Source of the DNA: Apricaphanius iberus
Taxonomy: Eukaryota > Chordata > Actinopteri > Cyprinodontiformes > Aphaniidae
Reading direction: 5' to 3'
Assembly (NCBI GenBank): GCA_028564705.1
Contig: JAPXFQ010001512.1
Coordinates: forward strand, 186,001-250,000
Length of the DNA: 64,000 nt
The position numbers were made by a program, and so were the translations under genes. The number at the start of each line of letters is the position of its first letter. Position 1 is the first letter of the stretch. Positions 19,701-31,059 of the stretch are shown piece by piece. The notes under the pieces are model-generated. The model did no database searches and was not told the DNA's origin. It saw only the letters and a program-made list of their open reading frames with translations.

Positions 19701-22700
19701 TTTTGTTTCAGTTGGTTCAGAGTACCTTTGATACAAATGACAGACCTATTACTTGGATTGTTATTGGGAAAACTTCAAAAATCAGCAGTGTATTAAATGC
19801 GAGTTCTACCCACAGTATAAACTTAACTCACCATATAGGAATATTTGTGATTGGTTATTGATAATAAAGTAGAAAATGCTGTTAATTTCTTTTGGAATTG
19901 GGGCCATGAGCTGTGCAAAAAAGAACAGGACAAATCCTGTCAACTGTTGGCTCTTGTTCTGTGTTGTGTGTTAGGTGAGATTATTGAGGTTTAAAGAGAA
20001 ACAACATATTGGCAATTTTACAAATTATTTTCTCTAAAAAAAAAAGAAAACTCAGTGGTGGATAGGAGGACAATACCTACCTAACTATACCAGTCTAGGG
20101 CCTCCTTTACATGGTCACTAACTTACTCCCACAGTGTTGTTGGATGAGCTCTTATTCTTCAACCTATGTGGTTGTTGTGGTTGCTCTGGCACAAAAGCAC
20201 ATTAAAGTTGGGTTGTCCTATGAATGTCTGGTGGTATTGATTTCAGAAATGCGTGCTTCCAAAATTCTGGTGGTACTCTCTGAAGATCCCGCTCTGTGGG
20301 AGGTGTATTCACCTTGTGGGGAACAGAGGTTAGAGGTGATATGAGACCATCTCTACTTGTAGAATTTCATCTTTGTTTCCCTGCTTTAACATTACTTCTT
20401 ACTTCTAACAACAGGCACAATTTATGTTGGAAAAAAAAAAAAAACTTTTCAAGGGTAAAAGTTTATTTACGATGTTGTAGCCTTATGTCAAAGAAGGAAG
20501 CAAACATATTTCCCTTTACGTTTTGTCTTAAGGTCAGTAAGTAATCACAGAAGCACATCAGTAAAGTAAAAAAAAATGTATTTGCCCATAACTAGCTGCA
20601 GCTGGCAATACTTCTATAAAACATTCTGCATCAAATTAACCACAACACTTTTTTCAGGGTTTTCTCTCCTGCCCGCCCCCTGAAAAAAAGAAAAAGAAAA
20701 TCAAGAGGAGAGTACTTTTTAGTATGGATCTCTCCCTGTTTTTTCCCCTTTGGTATTAGGTAGAGGCAAACATCTGACTCAGCTTTTTTCTTATTTCATT
20801 AGTTCGTCTTAACTCTGGCTCTCTGTCCTGAATAAGGACACTGATGTGATTGAATTACTCCCACCTCCCCCTGTCTCTTTTTTTCCCGCTGCTTGTTTTT
20901 TTTTTTGTGTGTACCGTTTGCACTTTCCCTGCTCTGAGCCAGGTTTCAGTGCTGTTGTTGCTTTTTTTTCGGCCTTGCATGGTTGTGTTGTATCCTCCAT
21001 CTCCTCTTCCCCTAGTGGGATGGGCACTGAGGGAAACTGTGGCCCAGAAATCTGACCTTCATATTCCAGGATTCTAGAAAAACAGCTCAGCTCCCAACAG
21101 GAGTGCATCATCTGACCAGTTTGACCTTCGCAGAAGTAGGATAAAGCACCACGTTCTCTCTTTGGACAAAGACTGCTGCTCTTAAATGACTCTCGCAACA
21201 ATGAGTTTATTTCATTATTCATTAATGAATGTTTCGACTTTCTTGTGTTCTCAGTGTCATTCACCACAGAGAGACACACAGGTGCTTAAATACATACCTG
21301 AAAGGATGAAAAGAAGGCTATTTTTTTTCCCAACAGTGAGATCCAATAAACAAGCCCATGGAATGAGAAGTACAGCGTGTTATAAACTCAAGATGTCTAA
21401 AACTGTATATTAATTCTTTAACATGCATAAATAATTCAAAAGAGAATTATACCAGCATGAAATAAAATACTCAGGGACCTAATTCTATAGATCCACAAAG
21501 TGAATTATTAAAGAGGAACAAATTTTACACATTGAAGTCTGGTTACAGCAGCACTGCTGCTTGTAAAAAAGGAAATACTGGAATACATCAAGATGTGTCT
21601 CTAGAGATAAGGCCTTTAGTACCATCATGAGGTAAATACCACTGATTGTGTCTTCTTTGTGACACCTGAACGCAAGTGAACAGAAATTTTATCTTTAGAG
21701 TTGATGTGTTAGAAACAGGAAACATGGGCAAGGGTAAAGACAACAGCAAGTTGTGAAGTCTTGATGACTGGGTAAACGTATCTCAAAATCTCTTCGTGGG
21801 GTGTTTATCCTGTCTGCAGTGGTCAGTATCTTTCAAAAGTGGCCCAAGAATTCTGATGTGTGTAGGGAGAAAAGGTTAAAATATGTGGTTTGATCAAATA
21901 AAAAAGCTGTTCCTTGGATTGCTGAAGAAGTTATTTTTGGTTACTGGCATATACAGGGCATCACAGCGTGTCACGTACAGTTGACCCAAGTAATCGCAGG
22001 GGTTATTGACCACAACCATCCCCAAAAATATGAAATCCACAAATACTTGAAAGCCCCTCTAAAAACGCTTACAACGTCTTACCAAGGTTATTATCGGTAA
22101 CAAAAATTAACAAAATAACCAAAACTAGAAGTAAAAGAAACATTTAACTTTAACTGATATAAAAATAAAAACGAGAATTTGCAACAAAACGAAAAAGAAT
22201 TGAAACTGCAATGAGTGTTCACAAAACTAACTAAAATGAACTGAAGGCAAGGCAAATAAAAGACGTCTTTGGATTTCAAGCTATCAGAAGAAGTAAATGA
22301 AACGATGATTAAACATGCAAAAGTTTGCCGAAAGAACTTCATAACAGGTATGGCTAACAAACAAGCTAACACTGCTAACCAACACTGCTACTGCAAATAA
22401 TAGCAATGGGAACCGGAGCTGTGTAAACTGGTGTTGGTTGTGTGTGTATCAGCTGTGTTGATGAAAAAATAATCTCTCTAGTTTCTGGTTGTTGTTGGTT
22501 TTTCTTCGCAGTACTGCATTATTCCAACATGGCAGATACATCAGTGAAGTTGTTTTTGTTCCTGCGGTCCGCCTAGTGTCACTCCAGAAAAGGTTGAGAG
22601 AAAGCGGCAGCGTTTACTTACTACTAGAATATGTGCAAAATGATCAAAAGCATCATTGTCCTACTGGTAGATTGGTTTTTGTTTTGTTGTGTAACCACGC

Positions 22701-23040
22701 AGTGTCAGTGTTTTTATAGAACTGTAGCACCTGCATTAATTATTGGGCTTTTTAATGCACAGGTGCTGTTATTGTGTTTACAGAACTTTAAATGTTACGC
22801 TGCTATATATGTTTTGTGTAATGACCTGATTGCTTATTAAAGCAGTATATTTTGTTTACAAGTTAAATAACACTGGGGTATTGAATGCATTTTCTTTCTA
22901 CATGGTAAAATATACATTATTTCATGGTTTGATATTAAAACATTACCGTTAAAATATTAGTAAATTCATAGTTTAGTTGAAAGTTAGAAATAAATATGTA
23001 TTATCTGTTTATTTTGTGGTGATGCTTTGTGTGCGCTTCG
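19701..23040. other. No gene recognised over about 3.3 kb
   Basis: AT-rich with A-runs (20036-20047, 20430-20443). The part from about 22078 (AAGGTTATTATCGGTAAC) to 22270 is made of short ACTAAAA/AACAAAA words, as in a common fish repeat that begins AAGGTTATTATCG; the same style of text recurs around the LTR-like repeat at 24133. Open frames here have no recognisable domain. Confidence 0.45.
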
Positions 23041-23530
23041 CTAGTTGAGAAGCGTAGAAGAAGACACATTACCGGAAGCGAAAAAAGTTAGAGAAATACG
23101 AGGGATGGTGTGTCGCGCTGCTGCGTGAAAACGACACGCGCATGTGTGAGGGAAGAAAACATGATAAAGCTCAGTGACTGTATGCCTGGATAATTGCCCC
23201 TCGTTTCTGTGGACTGCTGTGGAGTTCATGAATGACCGCAACGCGAGAGAGTGAGCTGTGAGTGGCGCTGCCAGGACAGAACTGAACCAGCTGAGTGAAG
23301 CTAACGCTAAGCTAAGACTACTACATCGGAACGGATCAGCCTCGTCAGAAGCCGGACGGTGTTGCCGCCAGGAGGATCAGTACTCATCCGCGTTGAGGAC
23401 AACGGGACAGAGAGAGGTTCTGCGTGCACCAAGCTTGCTCATCTGGTCGTGAGGACAAGGTTGCTTTCCTTCCTGACGGGTAGGAATATCGTTTTCAATT
23501 GGTTTTCCATGGATAAGAGCTCCAACGCGC
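23041..23530 (+). promoter_or_regulatory. Candidate CpG-rich promoter and leader
   Basis: A CpG-rich island in AT-rich surroundings. ACCGGAAGCG at 23071-23080 is a strong ETS/GABP-type word, common in TATA-less promoters. Downstream lies GC-rich text with many CpG and several short ATG frames, and a donor-like ACGG/GTAGGA near 23478. No conserved coding frame was found. It could be a first exon of a plus-strand gene or an old repeat with high CpG; unresolved. Confidence 0.3.
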
Positions 23531-24132
23531 GCCAACTTTTCTAAGAAACAATCGCTTAAAACTAGAGTGCTCTCTAAGAGAAAAAAAACCCTAGACTTTA
23601 TTCCAACTGGTTAAAACTATTTACCTCTAAAGCTGTATTGTTTTTTTTTCATTGTTCAATCTTAAATACAGCAGACTAAGTCTGAACTACAGTTATTGTG
23701 TGTGTGTCAGATCATTTCATCATTTAAATGGTATACGGTAAAAATACAATTTCTTGATTTAACTAGTAGCATTTGCTCATTTGGTTTAGTCATTGATTAT
23801 TATATCTGGGAAACCTCTTACTATCAGATTTGTAAGTGAGCATCATATTTTACCCTAGACAGTTATTATACATCGGAATGTCTCTTTTGCCATAGAAGTT
23901 AATCAGTAAGGGAAAAAAGGGGTTGAAGATTAAGAAATTGCTGCTTTAACATAACGAGCCGGGTGGCAAAAGGGTTACACTTGCCTGCTTTATATATTTT
24001 CTAATCTCATCCATGTCAGCTCATTTAAAACAAAAAGCATAATCATTTTGTGACATTTTGGTTTACATTTCTTTTTTTTTGTCTTGTCTAGTCAGTACAC
24101 AACTTTTTTAACAAAAAGACTAAAACTGAAGC
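23531..24132. other. No gene recognised
   Basis: AT-rich; T-runs at 23639-23649 and 24070-24079. Ends in ACTAAAACTGAA text that resumes to the right of the LTR-like repeat. Confidence 0.5.
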
Positions 24133-24421
24133 TGTCAGGATCCGTCCTTGTTTCCCCTGTTTTCGTCTAATTGCTCCCCAGTGTATCTCGTTACCTTAAT
24201 TACTCCCCAGTGTATTTATGTTCCCAGCTTCCCTAGTGTCTTTGCGTTGTCATCTTCATGGTTCCTTTGTCTATCCGTAGTCAGTTCATGGTCAGTCTCT
24301 CAGCTTATCTACTGCTCTGTGCTCCCTGCTCTGTGTTTTCCTAAATCCTGCCAGAAATAAAGTGGAATTTAATTCACCCTGCGACCTGCTTAGTCAACTT
24401 TCAACACAACGCAACATGACA
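24133..24421 (+). repeat. LTR-like repeat bounded by TGTCA...TGACA
   Basis: Begins TGTCAGGATCCGTCC and ends CAACATGACA, so the outer five bases are inverted (TGTCA/TGACA) and fit TG...CA ends. GAAGC at 24128-24132 and GAAAC at 24422-24426 could be a 5-bp target duplication with one mismatch. An AATAAAG signal lies at 24356-24362. At 289 bp it fits a small solo LTR or a related terminal-repeat unit. The surrounding text is ACTAAAA-rich repeat on both sides, so the unit sits inside that repeat. Confidence 0.5.
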
Positions 24422-24671
24422 GAAACTAAGAAAAACTAAACTGAAACTAAGCATTTTCAGAAAAAATAAAACAAAACTGCCTAACAAATGATAACAACTA
24501 AACAAAATCTTAAGTCAAAACTTAATAAAAACTAAAACTAATGAAACTATTAAAACTATTAAAGCCCGTAGTCTTAGCCATGTAAACATTTTATTGGAAA
24601 CAATCCATATTTTCTAGATCTAAATCCAATAAAGCATCTGTAAGTAATCTGGATAAATGAGTTTGACCTCA
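24422..24671. repeat. ACTAAAA-rich low-complexity repeat
   Basis: Repeated words of the form AACTAAAACTAATGAAACTATTAAA from 24422 to about 24560, of the kind common in fish interspersed repeats; then ordinary AT-rich DNA. Confidence 0.5.
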
Positions 24672-25181
24672 CAGCTTGCCCAAAGGTGGGCCCATGGGCT
24701 AAAGTGGGCCCCCAAGTCTTAATTTGGCCTGCAAGAGGATGACCTGCACCTTATATAAAAATCTGGATAGAAATTAGGATTTAAATTGAAATACAAGCAA
24801 CCATAAGGGGAATATAGAGATCAGATTTGTGCAAGTATTTACATTTCCACAATTTAGAAGACCACAAATATTCATATTTTATTGGTTTATAAAATATTTG
24901 TAAGAGCCTTTGCTGTCGCACTGAACTGGATCACATAACCTCCAAGTTCACACCTCTTTGGTTGCTAGTTTAAGCAGCAATTACCAACATGGAGCGGCAT
25001 CATCAGTAGCACACAAACAAAGGACATTTTTAAAAATGCTGGGAGGAAGAATGCATTTTCACTGACATCAGTTCTAAAAATCAAATACTGTTAGTCAACT
25101 TTCAACACAACACAACATGATCATACAGCCACTACCATCTTGTAGTCAGTGGGTTCATTGACTACAATGAACACTAACACT

Positions 25182-25216
25182 AACACTGTCAGGCATGTCG
25201 AAATAATGTTTAAATC
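25182..25216 (+). repeat. 35-bp repeated word, copy 1
   Basis: Contains CAGGCATGTCGAAATAATG and recurs with two differences at 25965-25999, same orientation, about 780 bp apart. Confidence 0.85.
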
Positions 25217-25248
25217 TGAGTTTGTTACATTAGTAACAAACTCAGATT
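25213..25248. repeat. Perfect 16-bp hairpin with 4-nt loop
   Basis: Left arm AATCTGAGTTTGTTAC (25213-25228), loop ATTA, right arm GTAACAAACTCAGATT (25233-25248). The arms are fully complementary. Confidence 0.95.
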
Positions 25249-25964
25249 GCCTATACATATTCTAAATGCCTAAATGTATTAATTATTTGTATTTTTGTTT
25301 AGTGTTATTTCCACAGAAATGAAGGTTAAATAACTGGCTAATAAATAAAACTGCCTTACTGTAGTGCCTGTATTTTGTGTAAAACGTTATTACATTTGCC
25401 CCGCGGTGCTATGATATAAATGTTTAGGCACCCCTGACTTACGGAATTTAGACCATTTTCTTGAGTCAAGTGAACCCTACACTCAATGGATCAGGATCTT
25501 TTTGATAGTGAAATTGTAACTGATTAGGATCATAAAATAATCCTTGACTGGGGTAAGCTGAGTTTGATTAGACCTGAATATAGTGTACATGGGTTACAGG
25601 AGTCATAAAGTTTCCATCCGTATAGCTAAAGACTGAATGGGCAACAAATACTTGACTCATGTTTTGAATTTTGCATTCAATGTCATCGATCTGGAACAGC
25701 AAAGCTAGTGCTAGTAAAAGGGGGGACAACTGGCTTTTGTTCACAAAAGGTAGGATTTAAAAATGACCATTGAGTCTAGTCTGTTGTACCACTGTTAAGA
25801 AAAGTCATTTGAAGTGTGACATTTTCAATTACCTCTTAAGGATACGAAATAATGTCTTCAGCCATAGTGACTGTAGTCTTAAAATATACAAACATTAGAG
25901 CAAAATGTCAACTCTAAAAGAAAGTTATTGGTGAAAGAACCAAAAGAGTATTTCCATCGATCAC

Positions 25965-25999
25965 AACACTGCCAGGCATGTCGAAATAATGCTTAAATC
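25965..25999 (+). repeat. 35-bp repeated word, copy 2
   Basis: Second copy of the word at 25182-25216, without the hairpin that follows copy 1. Confidence 0.85.
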
Positions 26000-27954
26000 A
26001 ATACTCTGCCTTTGTATTTCTCTACTTTGGTTTAAAAAGGCTTCCCACAAAGATAGTGGCCTAAAAACCACAGGAATTTTCTAAAGTCACCAGCACCCTT
26101 ATAAAAAATGATGCTTTGCTGATATTTATAGAGAAAGGAAGACACATTTTCAAAATGTTTTGAAATTGGCAGTCTCTATAAAGAAAGGTTCCAGTTGGAA
26201 TTCAAATAAAAGGACAATTTACTGAAGCCCAGATTATCCCTGTTAAGCAAGTTATAGTGATCAGAATTTAATTTTACAATATCAATTTGTTGGTTTTAAA
26301 GGAAGATAATGATGACAACTGCACTGAAACAACATGCTGTAAATATATGCTGCCAAAAAACAAAACCAACCGACCGAGAAAAAAAGACAGATGAAGAGAA
26401 TCTAAAATGAAATATTGCTTTCATGCAGTTGAGGCAAACAATTACTTTAATCACAACATAGCAGTGTACCAATTTAAAGAAACTACTTAACCAGAATAGA
26501 ATACAGTATCCTTTCTTCAGTTTGAAAAACCCCCAAACATATATAGAATGAAATTCTACTATCAACAGTTTCCTAGATTACCTTCCCACATCACGCAGCC
26601 AGCTGTGAAATAGTGGCAAAAGGAGTTCTTCAAGTATTTCAGACCAAATGTTTTCTATTACTATCTGTGGTCTTTTATGATTTCAATATTCAGCTCTGTA
26701 GGTATCAAACTTCATAGAGCTAAGGAACTGCTGTAGTCTTCAGAAACTCAATTGCCAAATAAAATTGCCAACAACTGTGCATTTGAAAAACCTACCTCCA
26801 GGTTACAGACCTTTAGGGTTGCTGCAACCAGGTTGCTAGGTAACAGCTCGGGGTTTAGTGCTATGTGCTTTTATCTCTGTGTAAGGCAACAGAGAATAAA
26901 CAAAACACTATCAGGTGGTAACCATTATTCTTTCATAAGTAGCGTGTGAGAATGAAAAAAACATTAATGTTATGCATCAGAGCGTTTTCCATGGTTTCCT
27001 TTGACCCAAGCTCCATGATGTGGAAAGCCCACCATCCAGCTGGACATGTAATGTGATATTTGTCTTTTCAGAAATCACAATACGTGCAACATTGTCCTGC
27101 ATTCAACCACATCTCCTGCCATGGCCACAACTGTGCTCAGATCCCTGCCTTTGTTAACACTCCTGGGTCTCTAGATAACTTTGGCTGCCTAGATATTCAT
27201 AACAATATCAGTTTGTCAAAACTTTTTGTATGAATTTTAATTTTTTATCTTCTTCAAGTCTGTCCTAAAGCTTTAAGCTAAACAAAACAGTATGTTCTCC
27301 TTTTTGCATTTTTGTGTGTGCCATTGATTGTTTAAGTAATGCGTTTCTTAAATACACTACTACTCCAATCTGATTTACAATTTAGGAAATTGAAGGGAAA
27401 AAAAACATCTATTTGTGAATAAAAGCTGTATTGATTTTGCATAAAACTTACAAATTGTTCAGAATTTCAGAATATGGTTTAGATTTTAACACTCCAATGC
27501 TTAGATATGTGGTATGGAAAAATATGAACTTTTCTGCTGGAGAATTTATTGATGTATTATAGTTTTCTAAATCTTTCAAATGATAGTTTGGTTCTATCTA
27601 TGAAATATGGATGGTACTCCACAACATTTGTTGTTTTTCTTAACCCCTTGCTTGGCCACTAGATCACATACGGGATTGACATACTTTCACTTGTAGTTCC
27701 TTTATTTAATGTATTTATTTCTAGCTTCAAACGTCTATGAACCTAGTCATGTTTTATATCTTTAGAAAGTTAAGGGCCTTCTGATTGCAATTATGTTGGC
27801 CAATCAAGAATACAACCATAACTGTAGGCACAGTTAGTGTTTTTACCATGACATTGTCCCCCCTACCTCCCGGACAGAGAAAAAAAGTGCAGTCTACCAC
27901 TTTTTAGTCACCAAAAAGACAAAATTAATACATCTCAGAAAATGTTTTTTTTGA
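26000..27954. other. No gene recognised over about 2 kb
   Basis: AT-rich DNA. Open frames on both strands are short and lack recognisable domains. Nothing else noted. Confidence 0.5.
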
Positions 27955-27959
27955 GGCCT

Positions 27960-28777
27960 CAACAATCAGCTGGATCAATGATTACCTGACAAACAGACCA
28001 CAGATTGTGAGACTGAAGGATTGTGGGTCAAACCAGCTGGTCAGCAGCACAGAAGCAACACAAGAGACTGTACTCTCACCATTCCTTTTCACTCTGTACA
28101 CCTCAGAATTCCAGTATAAGACAGAAACCTGTCATCTGCAGAAATACTCAGACGACTCTGCAATTGCTGTGATGGACTGGCGACCTGTCCAGGGTGTACC
28201 CCGCCTCTCGCCCGTTGACAGCTGGAGATAGGCACCAGCACCCCCGTGACCCATAAAGGATTAAGCGGTTAAGAAAATGGATGGATGGATGGACTCTGCA
28301 ATTGTCGGGTGTATCAGAGATGGAGAAGACGCTGAATACAGAGAGCTGGTGGAGCGCTTTGTGGCATGGTGTGGAAACAATCATCTTACTTTGAATGTGA
28401 ACAAAATAAAGGAGATGATTGTAGACTTCAGAAGAAATAGGGATAAGTCAAAGGCTGTCTCTATTGAGGGAGAAGTAGTGGAAACGGTTGAGGAGTACAG
28501 ATACCTCGGAGTTCATCTGGACAACAGACTGGACTGGAGAATCAACAGTGAAGATTTCTACAAAAAGGGACAGAGCAGACAGTACATTTTGAGGAAGCTG
28601 AGGTCCTTCAAGGTTTGCAGCAATATGGTGCAAATCTTCTACAAGTCTGTGGTGGAGAGTGTCATCTCTTCGTCCATCATCTGTTGGGGTAGCAGCATCA
28701 GAGCCAGGGACTTAAAACGGGTTAATAACACCTGTGGAACAACTGGAAATAATGATGCAAAGAAGGATTCTGCATAA
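27960..28777 (+). pseudogene. Reverse transcriptase fragment of the L2/Rex1-type LINE
   Basis: Reads SWINDYLTNRPQIVRL, VSSTEATQETVLSPFLFTLYTSEF (motif B, with the usual PQG changed to TQE), CHLQKYSDDSAI (motif C with SDDS). After the SINE insertion it continues VGCIRDGEDAEYRELVERF, NNHLTLNVNKIKEMIVDFRR, YRYLGVHLDNRLDW, RKLRSFKVCSNMVQIFYKSV and ESVISSSIICWGSSI. The order matches the RT palm and thumb. The damaged motif B and the insertion make it inactive. The C terminus is lost after DLKRVNN. Confidence 0.85.
28167..28291 (+). mobile_element. 5'-truncated SINE (family A) inserted in the LINE RT
   Basis: GACTCTGCAATTG occurs at 28154-28166 and again at 28292-28304, a 13-bp target duplication. 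The insert contains GACTGGCGACCTGTCCAGGG, TGACCCATAAAGGATTAAGC and ends in (ATGG)n. It is the 3' part of the SINE seen whole at 29226-29590, in the opposite orientation. It falls immediately after the catalytic SDD motif codons of the RT. Confidence 0.9.
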
Positions 28778-29225
28778 AATTAAAAAGATTATGGAAAACC
28801 CTGAGTATCCTCTTCATCAGACTATCCTACAGCAATAGATTATCTTCATTCTGGGGCTTCTTTTGTTCTCTCTCCTTTCTCCCCACTGCCATCTTGGTTT
28901 ACAACAATTGCTTGAAGAATGAATTAGTTATGAGCTACAACAACACTTAATTTCCCTCTGGGATCAATAAAGTATTTTTGAATTTGAATTGAATTGAACT
29001 TAAATAGACAGGGAACATATGGCATAATTTTGGGTACCGTTATACTTTGAAAAATATTTGCAAAATATTCATTTTTTTATATTGCTGTCAGATTTAGTAT
29101 AGATTAAGGTACTAATTCTGCCTTTAGACTCATTGTATGTTTTAAGTCACCACCTTAATATAAAACTAACTTTAAAGCATGCATTCTAAAAAAAATTAAA
29201 TAGGCAGTCATAAAATGCTGTCTTT

Positions 29226-29590
29226 TTCATCCATCCATCTTCTTAACCGCTTATCCAATTCAGGGTCACGGGGCAGCTGGAGCCTATCCCAGCAATTATC
29301 AGGTGTTAGGCACTCTGAACAGGACGCCAGTCTGTTGCAGGGCCAACACAGAGAGACAGACAACCATTCACACTCACATTCATTCCTAGGGACAATTTAG
29401 AGTGATCAATTCACCTATCATGCTTTTTTTTTTTGGACTGTGGGAGGAAGCCGGAGTACCCGGAGAGAACCCACGCATACACGGGGAGAACATGCAAACT
29501 CCATGCAGAAAGACCCTGGGCCGGGATACGAACCCACGACCTTCTTGCTGCAAGGCAACAGCGCTAACCACTGCGCCACCGTGCAGCCCC
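29226..29590 (-). repeat. Complete tRNA-derived SINE, family A
   Basis: On the minus strand the head starts GGGGCTGCACGGTGGCGCAG. The pol III A box TGGCGCAGTGG is at 29568-29578 and the B box GGTTCGTATCC at 29524-29534, a normal tRNA-like spacing. A body follows with CATGTTCTCCCCGTGTATGC, TTCCTCCCACAGTCCAAAAA and ACAGACTGGCGTCCTG. The 3' end is a GATAAGCGGTTAAGAAGATG tail with ATGG repeats at 29228-29239. Transcribed by RNA polymerase III when active; mobilised by a LINE with a matching tail. Confidence 0.85.
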
Positions 29591-30182
29591 CTGTCTTTTT
29601 CAGTGTATTACAAATCATATTTCTTGATAACAATAGCATACAGACATATTATCACAGCTCTGGCTGAAATCTCTGCAGAGTGTTTTCTTTCCTAAGAGAC
29701 TTCAGCGATGTCTTACTTAAAATGGTTCAAGAAAGCTTTAATTTTAATTTGGGGATATCTTTTTTAAAATTTAGGAATTTAAAGTGCAACTCACCCCATT
29801 ATCAACTATTTTCTGTTGATAAACTGTATAAATGAGTGTCTAATATTGCTGTCTACATTATTTCTGGTATTTTAGTACATTTTAGTAAAAATATTAAAAA
29901 CGGTTCATGGAGTGCCCTCTTCAGGTTAAAACATTACACTGCACATGCATTTGAATTGGACTTTGGTACCAGTGTTCTGATGGAACGCCATACCTATCAG
30001 ATTGACATACCTTTGGTTAATGCGCATACATAGAAGTTATATTTTTATTACTGCCCATGCGTTAAACTCAAACCATCATTTCAGCATATCTCAGATTACA
30101 AGTGGTAAGTGTTAGTGTATTACACTGCATATTATATTTACAAAACCTTATTGCATGGCTTGTATAATCATAACAGATGTTG
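29591..30182. other. No gene recognised
   Basis: AT-rich DNA, nothing noted. Confidence 0.5.
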
Positions 30183-30450
30183 ACAGGTGCTTTCAATATA
30201 TTATTTTTACCCCTTCGTAAACTGTATTTTTTATTGTCCAAGGGGCTATCAAGACAGCATACCCTTAATAAATATATTTTTATAAAACAAGAGGCTACCA
30301 AAACACAATTCTCTTTTTAAACTGTGTTTTAAAACTTTCTTTTTAACCAGGGGCTTTCAAAAATGCAAACCATTTTATAGAATGTAGTTTATGTGAAGCA
30401 AGGGCTTTTAAAACAGCATACCCCTTCACAAACACTTGTATGCTGTTTTG
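30183..30450. repeat. Degenerate tandem repeat, about 55-bp period
   Basis: Five successive units start with GGTGCTTTCAA (30186), GGGGCTATCAA (30241), GAGGCTACCAA (30291), GGGGCTTTCAA (30350) and AGGGCTTTTAA (30401). Each is followed by a CAGCATACC-like word and an AAACTGT-like word. Spacing is 50-59 bases. The units are diverged, so the array is old. Confidence 0.6.
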
Positions 30451-31059
30451 ATAAAGTAGGCTAAACTGAACGACAGTACTATTAAACTCAACTCCCGGTA
30501 TGCTGTAGTGACAAAGTATGCTACATCGACAGACAACCGGCTCAGCCTGAAATCAGCCTTGATTTCTGATGATAGCATCCTCCTGCTGTGGAGAATAAAA
30601 GGGAGGGATGTTTTTGGAGGGGTCCGGGTACGTTGGATAAAAAAAAAAAAACCTCTCTCAAAAACTCCAAAGTTCAGGTTTGAAGGGACTATAATTTCAT
30701 GAAACTAATTTATAATTATTTGGTAAGAAGTACCAATAAATACCAAAAAATACAAAAAAATAATAATAAAAAGACAGGGAAAAGGGGAAAAGACAAAGTC
30801 GAACAATGCTTAACAACCCCAAAGTTAGTATCTAACATTGTCAGGGATATATGCGACTTAATGAACAATTCTGGTATAAACTATGAGCCTCTGGTAGTCT
30901 GTATCTTATCTAACAGTGGCACAAACGAGGCTGGAAAACATCATAAAAATCCTGAGTCAGTAGCATATTTCTTGTGTTATTTGCATTCAAACAGTAAATA
31001 CCACAATTTATCGAATCGTAAACGATCTGCTCAACTCCAGTGTGATATCATTACCAGCT
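30451..31059. other. No gene recognised
   Basis: AT-rich with an A-run at 30639-30651. The 174-codon open frame crossing it has no domain I recognise and partly overlaps the repeat at 31060. Confidence 0.45.

Larger units (their letters stand above)
24672..25436. mobile_element. hAT-like non-autonomous element (tentative)
   Basis: Left end CAGCTTGCCCAAAGGTGGGCCC. Right end, reverse-complemented, CAGGGGTGCCTAAACATT. Both resemble the CAGGGGTGCCCAAAG start of hAT-type repeats. No clean 8-bp duplication is visible and no transposase text remains. It carries an internal perfect hairpin (25213-25248) and copies of short words found elsewhere (see findings). Confidence 0.4.
27955..28995 (+). mobile_element. 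5'-truncated L2/Rex1-type LINE with intact 3' tail
   Basis: Covers the RT palm to thumb, a shortened C-terminal region and the 3' UTR. The tail reads AATTTCCCTCTGGGATCAAT, AAAGTATTTTTG and a (GAATT)n-like end at 28980-28998, typical of L2/Rex1-type fish LINEs. A 125-bp SINE piece interrupts the RT at 28167-28291. A short second copy of the same 3' end lies at 58480-58545. Clade within the CR1/L2/Rex1 group is uncertain. Confidence 0.78.

Noticed and set aside
20809..21279. Minus-strand frame of 156 codons
   Set aside because: Composition follows low-complexity C/T-rich DNA on the other strand; no domain, no splice context.
29524..29590. A possible tRNA gene on the minus strand
   Set aside because: Same reason: pol III boxes belong to SINE family A.
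29386..29639. Several frames over 29.4-29.6 kb
   Set aside because: They are translations of the complete SINE on either strand.
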